Positions 40,401 to 51,557 are shown, counted from the stretch's first letter. The stretch: DNA of 64,000 bases from Closterium sp. Naga37s-1 (GCA_947471745.1 CANJKZ010000768.1:1-64000); one strand, 5' to 3'. Translations and numbers: made by a program. Notes: generated by a model not told the origin, from the letters alone.

Positions 40401-42484
40401 GAACGTACATATGTGATTTGTTTTGCGAAATACGTTGTGCTTTCTTTCTCGAGCTGGTCGCCCGCCCGTACTTTCCCATTCTTTTAAATAGCAAGCCGAG
40501 TGTCAAGAGTTTTTTATGTGGTTGTTTAGGCAACAAATCCTTGACAGATGGGTATGTTGATAAAGTCAGAAACCGGTTTCTTCACAGGGTCGCAGTTTGA
40601 GTCCTCCTCAGTAAAACATCAGAAAGAAAAAAAAAAAAAAAACCGAAACAGCAGAAAAACGTGCATTTTTTGGCTCGATCTCATCGGAACGATACATTCA
40701 CGAAATTTTCTGATTCCAGAGAATCGTTTTGTCAAGGAAAACAAAACATGGCAAAAGTTTTCATTGTTATCGCAACTTCTCACGGGAACATGCAGACCCA
40801 GCAAACATTCGGTGTGTGAGTAGCTTTAATGTAAATGTGGATGTAGTGATTCGCTGATGAAAGGAAATCTAGTTACGACAGAAAATATGAGCAAAAATAG
40901 CGTTGACTAGGAAGTTCTCCCGAATTGACCCAAAAAATCATTACTCGGCCACCAATCGCAGGACCTGCGACGCGGAGGACTGAATTATGGAAGTCTCCGT
41001 GCGAAGTGCTTGACCTGAAATTCGCCAACGTTCTCGATTGATCGCAAAATATACTGGTTTCATCTCGCGAACTCTCTACTCAACACGTTTGGGGAGGGAC
41101 TTTATGACCTGGTTACAATGGCTGACCTTCGTTCCCCTTCATACCACCAGTTCATTGTTCTGTATATCTATGTACACCTCCTGAGACAAGTGCATCGAAT
41201 ATACTTTAGATTTATCACCATGTTAGCTTCACTTTCACCAGACATTTACCTACATACCGCTCACCCAAAAATCTCCCTGCATTACACCATTCAACATTGC
41301 AACTAATTAGAGAGTGCTCTGCAATTACTCTTGCATTCACGTTCACTCCAAAGCCTACATGCAACCACCTGGGAATGAACACATGAGTGTAAACAGCATC
41401 TATAATTAGTGCAACCATCGCCCCTATGTCTCTAATTCCTTAGTTGGCAGCGTTTTTGGCCTCAAAGGTCTAGAAAAATTTGGGAGATGGCAGAATGGTT
41501 CCCATTGTTGAATGAAACCAGAACATTCGCACCTTTGGCCTAGTTGCTGTGCGTAGCAATCTAGTTTCTGTTTAGAAAAGATTGACTACATCACATGCAA
41601 GGTTTGCTAGTGCACAGGCAGGTCGACCGCCAGCACGACAAAGTTGTTGACCTACCAACGTAGCAAGTTTGCGGCCCGCCAACGCAGCTCGTGTACGACT
41701 TGCCAACGCTGCATAATGGCGGTCTGCCAACGGTGAACCCGCGCGGCTTGCCAACGCTGCACCCGCGCGGCTTGCCAAGATTGCATCCGCAGTTGATTGT
41801 AAGCGTATGTGCAAGCACCTACTTCGCAGGTGCTTGTAGACAGTTACGCACGACGTGCACTATCGAGCACATTGCGCAGGTGCCAGGTCGGCCACATGCA
41901 GACGGTTGCACCTGACTAGCCACGTCGACCACGTGCTGCCATGTCGGTCGACTTCGCCACAGCAACCTCGACGACGTTCGCGCACCTCCGCAGAACCTCG
42001 TCGACCGGGTAACCCTGCAGGTTGATGACATTCGTCATCGTAGGTCGACGACCTTCGTCGTTGCGGGTCGACGACCTTCATCGACCACCTCGGTCGACAT
42101 TCCAAAATGTCAGCTCCTCATTGGTCGAAATTAGGGCACATTCGAATTTCTGGCCAAAATTCGCATGTGCATTCTCGAGGGTGCGCAGGGTCAGACGCGA
42201 CCCTGCGCCGATGAACACCCGCGAACCTCTGCACCAGCTGCTCCAATTGCACATGTGCACAAGGCACTTGCGTTGCACTCGCGGATGCTTCAGTTACTCT
42301 TGCATGAGTTTTTTAATATACCTCGTGTACAGGCAACCCTTCACCCAACCTGCGCTGAAGCTCCAAATCTCGCATACTGCAGAAGGTCGGCTGCATCTCC
42401 CACACACCCGACCACCAAGTCAGTTTTTCCCAGGCGAGGGCGGGGCCAACTTCCTTCAACACTCCCCTGCCGCGCTCACGCTTG
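40401..42484. other. Repeat-rich non-coding DNA, unit C
   Basis: Counterpart of 10,067-12,150. The poly-A run near 40,627 is longer than in A and B. The hairpin stems are at about 41,812-41,836. It ends where the MULE frame begins. Confidence 0.6.
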
Positions 42485-43666
42485 TCCAAAGACCGGGCTG
42501 TCAAAAGCCGCCATAACATGTCCGCGGAAGTCTTCCCAAACCGCTTCACGTTCTGCTGCATGTGCCACCCACAGAAGTAGTGCGCCACCTCAGGGAACAC
42601 TTCCTTCACCGCCGGGATGAGACCTTTGTCCCGATCGCTGATGATGGCCGCGTCGTCCCGTCCCTTCCAGTCGGAGCAGTGCTTATCAAAGAGCCGGCAA
42701 AACCAAGTCCATGTGTCCTTGGTTTCGCTCTCTACGAGCGCCCACGCGATGGGGATGATCTGCTGATTGCCGTCCATCGCGTTGGCGTACAGCAGAGTAG
42801 CCTTCTGAGCACGGATCAGGAAAGTCCCGTCCAGTGCGATGACAGGCCTGCACGTCTTCAGTGCTTCGCGTGTTGCACTCGGCGCCATGAAGAAGCGGAG
42901 AAATTCGTGGTTGTAAGTCAAAAGCTCCACGGTTGCTCCGCTGTCGATCTGCCGAATGCGCTCTTGCACCGCCGGAATGTAGCGGAATGACTCGCACCAG
43001 TCGCCGAATCGTTGCGCCGTGATGCCTACCTTCAGCCTGCGTGGGTGGAATGTGTGGGTGGTATCGGGAAATGAGTGAAGTGGAGGCAACACAGTCGCTA
43101 AAAGAAAAGCTCCCTTGATGTTCGGCCTATGACGGGTGTACGCTCACCGGTAGGCATTGTTGTAAGTTAACTTCGGACCAGAGCAGGCCGTAATCTGCCT
43201 GGCGTAGTCCCAAGGGGCGTTGAACGGCGCTGCACGGACGAAGTTGCCGAATTTCCGCCAAAGGTACTTCCTCTTACGTCCCATACCGGGCCACCACCGG
43301 GTCCGGTAGACACGGTCGCATGTGTGCTCTGCGGGATCGGACAGCTCAACGATTTGCCACGGTCCGTTCTGCTCGAGACGAGCGTAGCTGCACCGCCATG
43401 GACAAGGGGGGCCAACCCAAGCTTCTGACTCTTGCACAACGCTAGCGCCGATGCCCTCTGGTAGACTTCATGTAGAAACCGTATTTATGCACTACCGCAT
43501 CATCAAGCAAGGCAAAGAGGCAATGATCCCGCGAGGAGTACCAGTTACCCTCCTGAATGGCAGCGTTGTCATTGATAGTAGGCCCCTCCTCGGGTTCAAA
43601 CTCTATGTCGAACTGCTCCAGGATAATGTTATACATGTCACGGCCATTAGCCAAAGGTTCCTCCAT
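42485..43666 (-). mobile_element. MULE transposase gene, 3' end joined to unit C
   Basis: Mutator-like transposase on the minus strand. The 5' part at 43,454-43,666 has an N-terminal segment (NWYSSRDHCLFALLDDAVVH). A zinc-binding DNA-binding segment lies at 43,148-43,450 (CPWRCSYAR ... EHTC). A 111-nt intron (donor ACCG|GTGAGC after 43,148, acceptor CACGCAG before 43,036) is phase-compatible. The catalytic exon runs from 43,036 downward with ALDGTF, ISDRDKG and CGWHMQQNVKRF. A one-base shift near 43,450 separates the first two pieces. At 42,484 the frame runs directly into unit C sequence (SLDK|RERGRG) and continues to a stop at 42,313, so the true C-terminus is missing or lies in the unit. 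Terminal inverted repeats were not found. Confidence 0.88.
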
Positions 43667-45012
43667 TGTGGATCTGATACAACACGTATGTTATCCACGC
43701 GCAATATGTAGATGATCATCCGCTGCCCGAGTTTTTTAACGGCGAGACGCGAACACATGATTACGCTATGTAGAACTGCATCTGGTGTTGGAGTATGATG
43801 GACTCGGATTCCCTGACACTTCGTACAACAGCTAGGAACAACAACAATTCACTTGTCAGTCCCAGGTGGCATAATCCTGGCAGTGGTTGCCACCGGTGCG
43901 TGTCGTCAGAAATCGCGGCGAATGAATTGTGTTATGATCGCTGGCGCGTTTATTACCAGATTCTGAACACATTATACCCAATCAAGCCCCGACGAGTGGC
44001 TTGTATATGTAAAAGTGGCGCGATAATTGCAAATATGAACGGACCGTTCAGAAACAGGCGAAGCCGCCGCAAACACAACGAATCGCATGCATTCTTGCAT
44101 GACGTGTCTGTCGCAAGTACTCGCGCGTGGAAGCTAGTTCAGCACGAATGAATTCAACCGAGTCGCCCGACAGCTAAACTTGTGTAGCGCCGGTAACGTC
44201 TCTGTAGATGCGCCTGGCACGCCCGAAAGAATGGTTAAATAACACTGGCCAGTCTTGTGTCGCCACGTTCAACCCCACCAGCCTCCTTTCCCCCACTGTT
44301 GTTAACCGAACTGATTGCCGAACCTGAACGCGCCACACGATCGCCGAACCGACTTCCACACTGTCAGGAGAGAAATGCCCAATAGGATGATACTGCGTGG
44401 CAGGGAAGTTCGATGTCAACCAGCAAACTGCGCACCGACAATTTGGAACCCATCCAAAAAAAAAACCCTCATAATGGTTAAATGAAGCTAAATCCGGGGA
44501 GCGCGTACCGCTCGCGATAGAAGGTGGATGGTGTGTCTTTCGGGTTGTGTAAAAATTTGAGCGCGATGAAAAAAAATCACGAGGGCAAAGCCCGCGCCGC
44601 GGCAATTCTCTCGGTAGAAGGTCGTTTTCCTTCACCTCCCGCCGCCATCTCAGCAGCACCGTGCTGGCTACCCCTTCGCCAACAGCAATCGCTAACGGGT
44701 GCTCGAGTGTTACGCTCCAACAGCAATAGGTTCCGCACAGACTCCCGCTCATGCACCCCGCTCACGTAGTCGCTGCAGCCACGCGAACTTCTCTCACACA
44801 CAGGAGGTAGAACCAAACGTTGCACTCTCATATGTGATTCATGGACGTTTTGGGGTTCAGCTTAGAATCAGTGCTTGTTGTTCTCAGCGTACTGCGACTA
44901 GTAATCATATCAGCGTTCTCAGCGTTCTCACGCACTGCGACTGTATTATCAGCACAGCGAATTGCGCGACGACCAGCATCAACGCCGTGGTATATTTTCG
45001 AGGCGTGTTCGA
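43667..45012. other. No gene seen, MULE upstream flank
   Basis: Contains only frames without recognisable similarity, including a 192-residue minus frame at 44,174-44,752. A poly-A run lies near 44,456. At about 44,920-45,085 there are two imperfect copies of a motif with TTGCGCGACGACCA. Confidence 0.5.
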
Positions 45013-45223
45013 TTAGTAGTAGTAGTGTTGCGTCTTCATCATCAGCACAAGGGCTTGCGCGACGACCAACGTCAGCGCCGTAGACGCGACGTGGATTGTC
45101 GCGTGGTACGGGAGATCCTTAAAACCCAGCCCGGTCGCGCAAGGCTGGGCCGTGGCGGCAGTCTCCGCATCCGCAGGAGCCGCCACTACAGCTGCAGCAG
45201 CTGGAGCTGCGGCGGCAGCAACA

Positions 45224-45254
<31 letters not shown>

Positions 45255-45299
45255 TGTCGCGCTTCTCGCCGCATGCGTCATCCTCGGTCATCCTCATTT
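45013..45299 (-). CDS. Uncertain Ala-rich small ORF
   Basis: A 95-codon frame from ATG at 45,299: a short acidic start, an Ala run encoded by a (GCT/AGC)n repeat at about 45,222-45,257, then a hydrophobic stretch (STALTLVVAQALVLMM). I do not recognise it. The repeat makes a chance frame likely. It lies 3' of the CAP gene, on the same strand. Confidence 0.2.
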
Positions 45300-45448
45300 G
45301 CAAGATGACCGTGAGTGACCAGTACTAAATGTTCCAAATCAATAAATGTTTCAAAATTAACTCAGTCATCGCATATACACAAGTATAAACCATTCATAAG
45401 ACTTCCCTCCTACCCCGAGCGCGCAGATCAAGGTTCACAAAACCATCA

Positions 45449-45570
45449 CCACCGCTCTAAAACGGAGTGGACCCAACGATGTTCCCCTGGGGCGAGTAAT
45501 CACACACCCACATGCCACCCCCATCAGGGCACTGCGCCAACGCGAACCCCACAGGTCGTCCCACCCCACT
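45449..45570 (-). repeat. Partial duplicate of the CAP gene 3' end
   Basis: A 122-bp direct duplicate of the end of the CAP coding region, immediately 3' of its stop. It encodes a variant of CDYSPQGNIVGSTPF with its own stop at 45,457-45,459, but lies after the stop of the main frame (45,579). Confidence 0.85.
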
Positions 45571-45578
45571 CCACCGCT

Positions 45579-48500
45579 CTAGAACGGAGTGGACCCAATG
45601 ATGTTCCCCTGGGGCGAGTAATCACACACCCACATGCCACCTCCATCAGGGCATTGCACCGACGCACACCCCACATGGGTCGTTCCCGCCCACACCACCT
45701 GCGTATAATGCCCGCACATCCGCCCCTCCGCGCACCCCTCGGGCACGGGGCTGGGAGTCCAATCCGCCTTCTCATCCACCCACGCCTGCACCGCCATGCG
45801 ATCCTCCTCGGGGGTCAGCGCGGCCGGCGCGCGCCAGTACAGGTTCTGCCCGAGCCCCTCCGCGCCGCCGTGCTGCAGCGGGCACCCCATGGACGCCAGC
45901 TGGTCCGCCCACTCTTGCGCTGCTGCTGCCGCGCCGTCGTCCCACGCCAGATCCGCCACCCCCACCTCCCGCCGCGCTGCGTTGTGCACCTCCAGGATCG
46001 CGTCGATATCTATCGGCCCTCCTCCTCCATTGCTGCCGCTGCCGCTGCCATTGTCAACGCCGTTGTCGCTGCCGTTGTTGTCACCATCGCAATCGCCGCC
46101 CTCAGCTTGTGCACCCAGCCTCTGATTCCCATAGTTCACACCACGGTCTGCGCCTTGCACCCCGCTCCTGTGAATGGCCACATCGCTGCTCGTCGCCATG
46201 CGAAACTGCTGTGCCTTATGGAACCCAGCCACCTGATGGTTCACACCGCGGCTCTCGCCTTGCGTCCCGCTCTCGCGAATGGCCACATCGCTGCTTGTTG
46301 CCATGCGAAACTGCTGTGCTTTGTGCAGCCCAGTGCGCTGATTGTCCTCAAGCTCCCAGACATTGTTGTTGTTGAGGCGAGACACGCGGGAGGGTGCTCC
46401 CTTGGCGGTGCCTCGATTCCCACTCCTGGGCAGGATCACATCGCTGCTTGTTGCCATGCGAAACTGCGGTGCCTTGTTGAGCCCATTCCCACCGCGGTTC
46501 CTCCCCACACCTTGTGTCCCGCTCCTGTGAATGGCCACATCGCTGCTTGTCGCCATGCGAAACTGCTGTGCCTTGTCCAGCCCAGTGCGCTGATTGCTGC
46601 GCGGCTCCCAGCCACGGCTGTTGCTGAAGCGAGACACGCGGGATGATGCTCCCTTGCCAGAGCCATGAGTCCTGCCTGAAGTAGAGGACTCTCCTCTAAT
46701 ATTCAGGAACTGGGAATTGTTCTAATCAGTAGAGCACTCTGTTAGCTTTCCAACGAGCCGTAGATCACCTCGATCACCTAAGTATCGAGCGAGATATGGC
46801 TACTAACGTGAAAGCTATACTCTATGTTGAAGGATTGGAAACTCTCTGGAATTTGTTGTCGAATGCACTGTGTACAAAGTGATTCACGTTTTCCAGTATA
46901 TAGCATGCATACAAGGCAGGTCGATTTATAGCAAATGCATTACATCGAACCGCACATGTAACATCACATCGCTACACTCGCGTCGCGAATGCGCCGCGTG
47001 TAACATTTCGGTTGGGGTGAAATTCGACCACCGAATTTCACACCGAACACACCGAATTCGCCTTGCACTTGAAGGTTGGAATGTGGTGCCGCCACGTGGC
47101 ACCGAAGGGTGAGTCTCCCGAAGTCAATCGGTGCCACCCCACCGATCCCTAGTCAAAGGGATCGAAGGCACCGAAGTGCCCTCGGTGGGTTGGGGGCATA
47201 CCACCGCCCCACCACCGTTTCCTTCCAACACTGCCCCGTCGCTGTCCCTTGCTGCCAACATTCATGCGCGTGCTGCTGCTCTCCCCCCCATGCTACTGCA
47301 CTGCATCGTTGTCATTATCCTCCTCATTGTCACCGACCCGGTCGCTGTCATTCTTCCTGTCGCCGTCTCTGTCGTTGTCGTTCTCCTTATCGCCATCATT
47401 GTCGTTCTCCCTGTCATTATCGTCATTGTCATTATCAGCCACTACATTTCTCCACGCCTCGCCCTCCTCTGCTTGCATCGGCGCCACCGCCGCCGCCGAC
47501 GCCTTTGCTGATCCCGGGTGAATAACCGCCACGTCTTCAGCCGTCGCCATGTGAGGACGCGCCTCTCCCTCCCCCGCGCGCAGAGTCGCTGCCGCCGTCG
47601 TCTTAGCAGATCCCGGGCGAATTATCGCCACGTCCTCAGCCGTCGCCATGTGAGGACGCGCGCTGGGTTGGCGCAATTGTGCGTTCGACGTAGCAGGACG
47701 ATTGCCCGGTGACGTCTTCAGGGTGTGGATCGCCACGTCCTCAGCTGTCGCCATGTGAGGACGCGCGGCGCGCTGGGCGTTCGACCCAGCAGGATGATTG
47801 CTCAATGCCTTCTTCACGGTGTGAATCGCCACATCCTCAGCCGTCGCCATGTGAGGACGCACGGGTTTCTTGCTTGCTCCCATAATCGAAGCAGCAGGCT
47901 GATTCTCGGCGCTCTGACTCGCAGATGCCGTCGTCAGGGTGTGGATCGCCACATCCTCAGCTGTCGCCATATGAGGACGCGCGACTTGTTGGTGCGACTG
48001 TGCGTTCGACGCAGCAGGATGAATTTCCGATGCCGTCTTCAGGGTGTGGATCGCCACGTCCTCAGCAGTCGCCATGTGAGGACGCGCTTCTCCCTCCGCC
48101 GCTCGCATCGGAGCCACTGTTGCGGCTTTCGCCGTCGCCTTTTCTGATCCCGGGTGAACAATCGCCACGTCCTCAGCCGTCGCCATATGAGGACGCGCGG
48201 CGCGCTGGGCGTTCGACCCAGCAGGATGATTGTTCGATGCCGTCTTCAGGGTGTGAATTGTCACATCCTCAGCCGTAGCCATGTGAGGCGGCGCGGCCAT
48301 GTGAGGTGGCGCGGCGTGCTGTGCGTTCGTTGCACCCTTGTCTGTCGCGCCCTTGTTTGTTGCGCTCTTGCCTGCTGTGCCCTTCTTCGCCGCGCCCTTA
48401 TCCGCTGCGCCAGCGTCCGTTGCGCCCTTGCCTTCCGCGGCCTTGCTCGGAAACCCTTGCCTTTCGCGACCTTGCCCGGCGCGCCCTTGCCTTTCGCGAC

Positions 48501-49262
48501 CTTCCCCGGCGCTCCCTTGCCTTCCGCGACCTTCCCCGGCGCGCCCTTGCCTTCCGCGACCTTGACTGGCGCGCCCTTGCCTTCCGCGACCTTGACCGGC
48601 GCGCCCTTGCCTTCCGCGGCCTTGACTGGCGCGCCCTTGCCTTCCGCGGCCTTGCCCAGCGCGCCCTTGCCTTCCGCGACCTTCCCCGGCGCGCCCTTGC
48701 CTTCCGCGGCCTTTACTGGCGCGCCCTTGCCTTCCGCGGCCTTGACCGGCGCGCCCTTGCCTGCTGCACCCTTGTTCGCCGCGCCCTTACCCGCTGCGGT
48801 AGCTCCCGCTCCGCCCTTCCCTGCAGCGCCCTTGCCCGTTGCGCCCTTGCCTGCTGCGCCCTTTTCCACCGCGCCCTTGCCCGCAGCGCCCGCGCCCAGA
48901 CCCTTCAAGGGTGCGTCTTTCTCTGCCGCGCCAATATCGTCAACGTGATGAGCAGGAGCACGCAGAGGGAGAGTTGAGGCGGAATTCTCTTCAGTGTTTG
49001 AAACACTTGACGTGTTGTTGAAATCCGCGGTCGACCCGCTTGATTCGGAATCATTAGTTGCAGCGGCGACGACCTTCGGAGTCACTGGAGCGGTGGTAAC
49101 GTTGACGTCGCGGCCATGTGCAGTTTTAGAAGGCGGAGTGGGTTTGGCGAGAAGACCACGTCGGGCCGGCAGAATTGAAGGCGCGAGGTGCGATGAGTAC
49201 GAGCCGACGAACAGAACGAGAAGAACGATGGGTATCAGCCTCATATTCTCCATGACGGTCAT
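45579..49262 (-). CDS. Secreted multi-repeat CAP (PR-1-like) precursor, interrupted by a solo LTR
   Basis: One long minus-strand gene by motif continuity. The chosen ATG at 49,262 (alternative 49,253) starts a signal peptide (LIPIVLLVLFVG) followed by ARRGLLAKP. Next come a Ser/Thr/Asn stretch, about eleven 10-residue KGAPVKAAEG repeats (48,437-48,765), eight RPHMATAEDVAI repeats (to about 47,480), an acidic Asp/Asn run, four FRMATSSDVAI repeats (45,900-46,600) and a C-terminal CAP domain. The CAP domain shows HNAARR, GHYTQVVWAGTTHVGC and CDYSPQGN; the usual GEN Glu is Gln (GLGQNLYW). Breaks relative to one frame: a one-base loss in a KGAP repeat near 48,447-48,455, a TAG near 47,290, and the solo LTR at 46,677-47,230. 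A phase-1 donor after 47,334 and a CAG at the LTR end could splice out both the stop and the LTR. It may be a gene with errors or a decaying pseudogene. Confidence 0.7.
46677..47230 (-). mobile_element. Solo LTR inside the CAP gene, 5-bp target duplication
   Basis: A 554-bp element. On the minus strand it starts TGTTGGAAGG and ends CTACTTCA. It is flanked by a perfect 5-bp duplication (CTGCC on the plus strand) at 46,672-46,676 and 47,231-47,235. It is a diverged member of the family at 19,365-19,933, sharing stretches such as CCCCCAACCCACCGAG, ATTCCAGAGAG and ACGGCTCGTTGGAAAGCTAA. It interrupts the linker between the two MAT-x-x-DVAI repeat groups. Confidence 0.9.
47480..48290 (-). repeat. 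Coding tandem repeats, MATAEDVAI type
   Basis: Eight copies of a coding repeat whose core reads (R/P)PHMATAEDVAI, spaced unevenly by Ala/Pro/Ser-rich spacers with basic residues. The nucleotide core is well conserved while the spacers vary. Four related copies (FRMATSSDV) lie across the solo LTR at about 45,900-46,600. Confidence 0.9.
48437..48765 (-). repeat. 30-bp coding minisatellite, KGAP repeats
   Basis: About eleven 30-bp units encoding K-G-A-(P/L)-(V/G)-K-(A/V)-A-(E/K)-G. One unit near 48,447-48,455 is a base short and shifts the frame. Confidence 0.9.
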
Positions 49263-49300
49263 CCAACGCAAAAAAATCGTGAGCTTTGGCGCGGTGAATG

Positions 49301-49306
49301 TTTATA
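49301..49306 (-). promoter_or_regulatory. TATA box candidate for the CAP gene
   Basis: TATAAA on the minus strand about 40 nt upstream of the chosen ATG. This would leave a very short 5' leader and favours the 49,262 or 49,253 start. Confidence 0.4.
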
Positions 49307-50173
49307 CGGACGCTGGCTAGTTATGATGCTGATGCAAAGATATGAATCTGGAGGAAGTGGAGTGCGTTTGGTTGCTCTCTGGTAAAGATGAGAAAGCAAG
49401 TTCAGGTTTGCTGGATGTGCTTCGAGAGAATTTGTGTTCCAATTTATGCTTCCAATCTGCTGATCCGCGACTCGGCTTGTATGAGTGCGCTGCGAGCCGT
49501 ACACTGCGATGACGGCGAAGTACGTTACGGACTTCGATTGCCGTGAGCGAGGCAGGAGCAGCTAATTGGAGCTCTGGTTACGGACTTCAATTACCGTGAA
49601 CGAGGCGGGAGTGGCAACCTGAAGCTCTGGTTACGGCATTCGATTACCGTGTGCGAGACTGAAGGGGCATGGGACACTAGGAAACGGATGGCAAGTTCAG
49701 GCAACAACCCTTTTTATGCGGACCAAACGCGATGGGTGAGCTCACGCGACATTGCAGAGGTGAATCTAGCTTTCGCTGAAGTCAACTAGAGTCTGACGGA
49801 CATGTCACCTCCAAAATCTTCGGCTAAAGGGTTCTCGATTTATCACTCATGTGTGATCATGAACGCATTCCATTCAATAAACTATACACAGACAGGCAAA
49901 AACTGTAAGGCATGTGCCCCTCTCAATGGCACTGCCCACCTACAGTGCGCATTTCCAGGAGCCACGTGAGCTTCCCGGTACATTGGAGTGAGTTACAAGC
50001 CACCGCCTACGGTGTCTCCTTGCAAGCTTCAACCGTGTGAATCATGGAGTAACCTAACAGAATATTCACAAAAGGCTCATCAATCAATAACCTCCAATTC
50101 GTGTGGACATCTGAGAGGGGCCCGGCTCAAACACCATATCATAGGTATATGCGCTTTACATGAAATCTGGATT
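49307..50173. other. Non-coding DNA with a 53-bp repeat
   Basis: No gene supported. At 49,524-49,660 a 53-bp unit beginning GTTACGGACTTCGATT is repeated about two and a half times. From about 49,964 on there are faint copies of the uL18 terminal exon. Confidence 0.55.
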
Positions 50174-50275
50174 ATTTTCAGAGAATCTTCTCTCAATTCA
50201 ACCCAGCGAAAGCATCACGCAGCAACCTGAGCTTCCAGTGGTGCATCTGGGTGGGCCCCAGCTCAAACGCCACAG
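50174..50275 (-). repeat. 3'-half echo of uL18 exon 2
   Basis: A direct partial copy of the end of the uL18m gene, lying just downstream of its stop. It matches the exon around GGGTGGGCCCCAGCTCAAACG but is not in an open frame. Confidence 0.8.
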
Positions 50276-50341
50276 CAGCACCTCTGTTTGTGCTTGCCAA
50301 CCAAACACGAAGTCTTAGCGTCACCTACAGTAACAGAATTT

Positions 50342-51557
50342 TCAGAGAAGCTTCACTCCGGACCCTGTCAATGCATCTAAAAGCGACCTGAGCTTCCCGT
50401 GGTACATCTGGGTGGGCCCCAGCTCAAACGCCACAGCGCCGATCTGCTTCTCTAGCATGCGTGCAGCTAGAGCCTTCCCGACCTCTGTCGCTGCGATTTT
50501 GTCGCTTGTGCTTGTAAGGGATTTGCGCATAGCGGCTTCTATGGAGGATGCAGCAGCGAGCGTGAAGGCTGTAGGCTCGTGAACAACCTGCAGTGGTGGG
50601 TCGGATCAGCAATTTGGCAAAAGGTGAGGTGACTTATAGGTTGGTTAGGCAGGGAAACTTCTATGCAGGATGCATATGGAGGTCAGTTGCTGCGACCGTG
50701 AAGGCTGTTGGCTTGTGAATCACCTGAAGTGGTGGGTCGGATCAGCAATTGGGCAAAAGGTGAGGTGAGTCAGAAGTTCATAAACAGGGAGGCTTCTATG
50801 AAGGATGTGGCGGCAAGGGTGAAGGCTGTCTGCTCTTGAATCACCTGCATAGACGCAGCGGCAGGGGTGGTGGGTTGGACAAACAAAAAGAGATCAACAT
50901 AGAGATTGACATCCGTTTGATACAGCACGAATGGGCAGGATTGGCAGATTAGATCAACAGCCAGGTCAGCTCTCAAATCAGCAATTAGTGCAGCGCAGAA
51001 CAAGGCAGGAAATGAGAAATGGGAGGTTTAAGGATCGAGGAACAGGCACAGCGGACACAAGAGACAAAAGAGGAAGAGAGAAGGAGGGGGAAAGTGAGGA
51101 AGGGCGAGGGGGTAGTGAGGAAAATGGTAGGGCCGAATGCTGGTTCATGGGAGGTAGGGCGTCTATAGTAAAAAAACTAGAGCCGCATGCGAAGAGATGC
51201 GGCAGGGATGCAGGACGAAAAGGAAAGTGATGGCCTAGGGGGACGTCAATACGTGGGTCGAGGGGGGAAGGGAGGTTGAGCCAGGCACGATGGGGTTAGA
51301 ATGATGGAATACGTTGAAAATGCAGGCAGCATAACCAGGAAGGCACAGCCATGCACAAGCAGGGGGCGGAGAGATGCGAGCATTCGAAGAAATGAAGCAG
51401 AGGGAAGTGGAGATGCAAGCTCAGATGGGAGTGTATGCGAAATGATCATGTGAGGCGCGCATGGAGGATGAGAGGAACGCACCTGCGCGTAGATGTATCG
51501 GTTGGACATGAACACGGACAGCACGATTGGCTTCACGAACTTGGTCGCTCTCGCCAT
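50342..51557 (-). CDS. Mitochondrial-type ribosomal protein uL18 (L18p/L5e family)
   Basis: Predicted 106-residue large-subunit ribosomal protein in two exons. Exon 1 is 51,483-51,557, starting MARATKFVKPIV and ending YIYAQ at a CAG|GTGCGT donor in phase 0. Exon 2 is 50,342-50,587, starting VVHEPTAFTLAAASS after CTGCAG. The C-terminal half carries the family pattern (IAATEVGKALAARMLEKQ, QMYHGKLRSLLDAL, GSGVKLL). The ending and length match the plant nuclear-encoded mitochondrial uL18 group (about 114 residues in Arabidopsis) better than chloroplast or bacterial L18. It would bind 5S rRNA in the central protuberance of the mitoribosome. The start was chosen because family alignment begins there; the frame is open farther upstream. 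The 895-nt intron contains two partial copies of exon 2. Confidence 0.85.
50659..50723 (-). repeat. 5'-half echo of uL18 exon 2, copy b
   Basis: Within the uL18m intron: a CAG acceptor followed by a variant of the exon 2 start (VIHKPTAFTVAA), which soon degenerates. Confidence 0.8.
50790..50844 (-). repeat. 5'-half echo of uL18 exon 2, copy c
   Basis: Within the uL18m intron: GCAG followed by VIQEQTAFTLAATSFIEAS in the same phase, then a stop. If spliced to exon 1 it would give a short truncated protein. Confidence 0.8.

Noticed and set aside
44174..44752. 192-residue minus-strand frame
   Set aside because: No recognisable domain, no splice or promoter support, and composition like random DNA.
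45315..46646. 443-residue plus-strand frame
   Set aside because: Antisense of the CAP domain and its repeats, whose motifs are clear on the minus strand.
47480..48765. Possible CRISPR-like array from evenly spaced repeats
   Set aside because: The repeats are coding, of unequal spacing, with related spacers, in a eukaryotic genome.
48154..48948. Plus-strand frames with LPSATFPGAP-like repeats
   Set aside because: Antisense shadow of the KGAP minisatellite and MATAEDVAI repeats.
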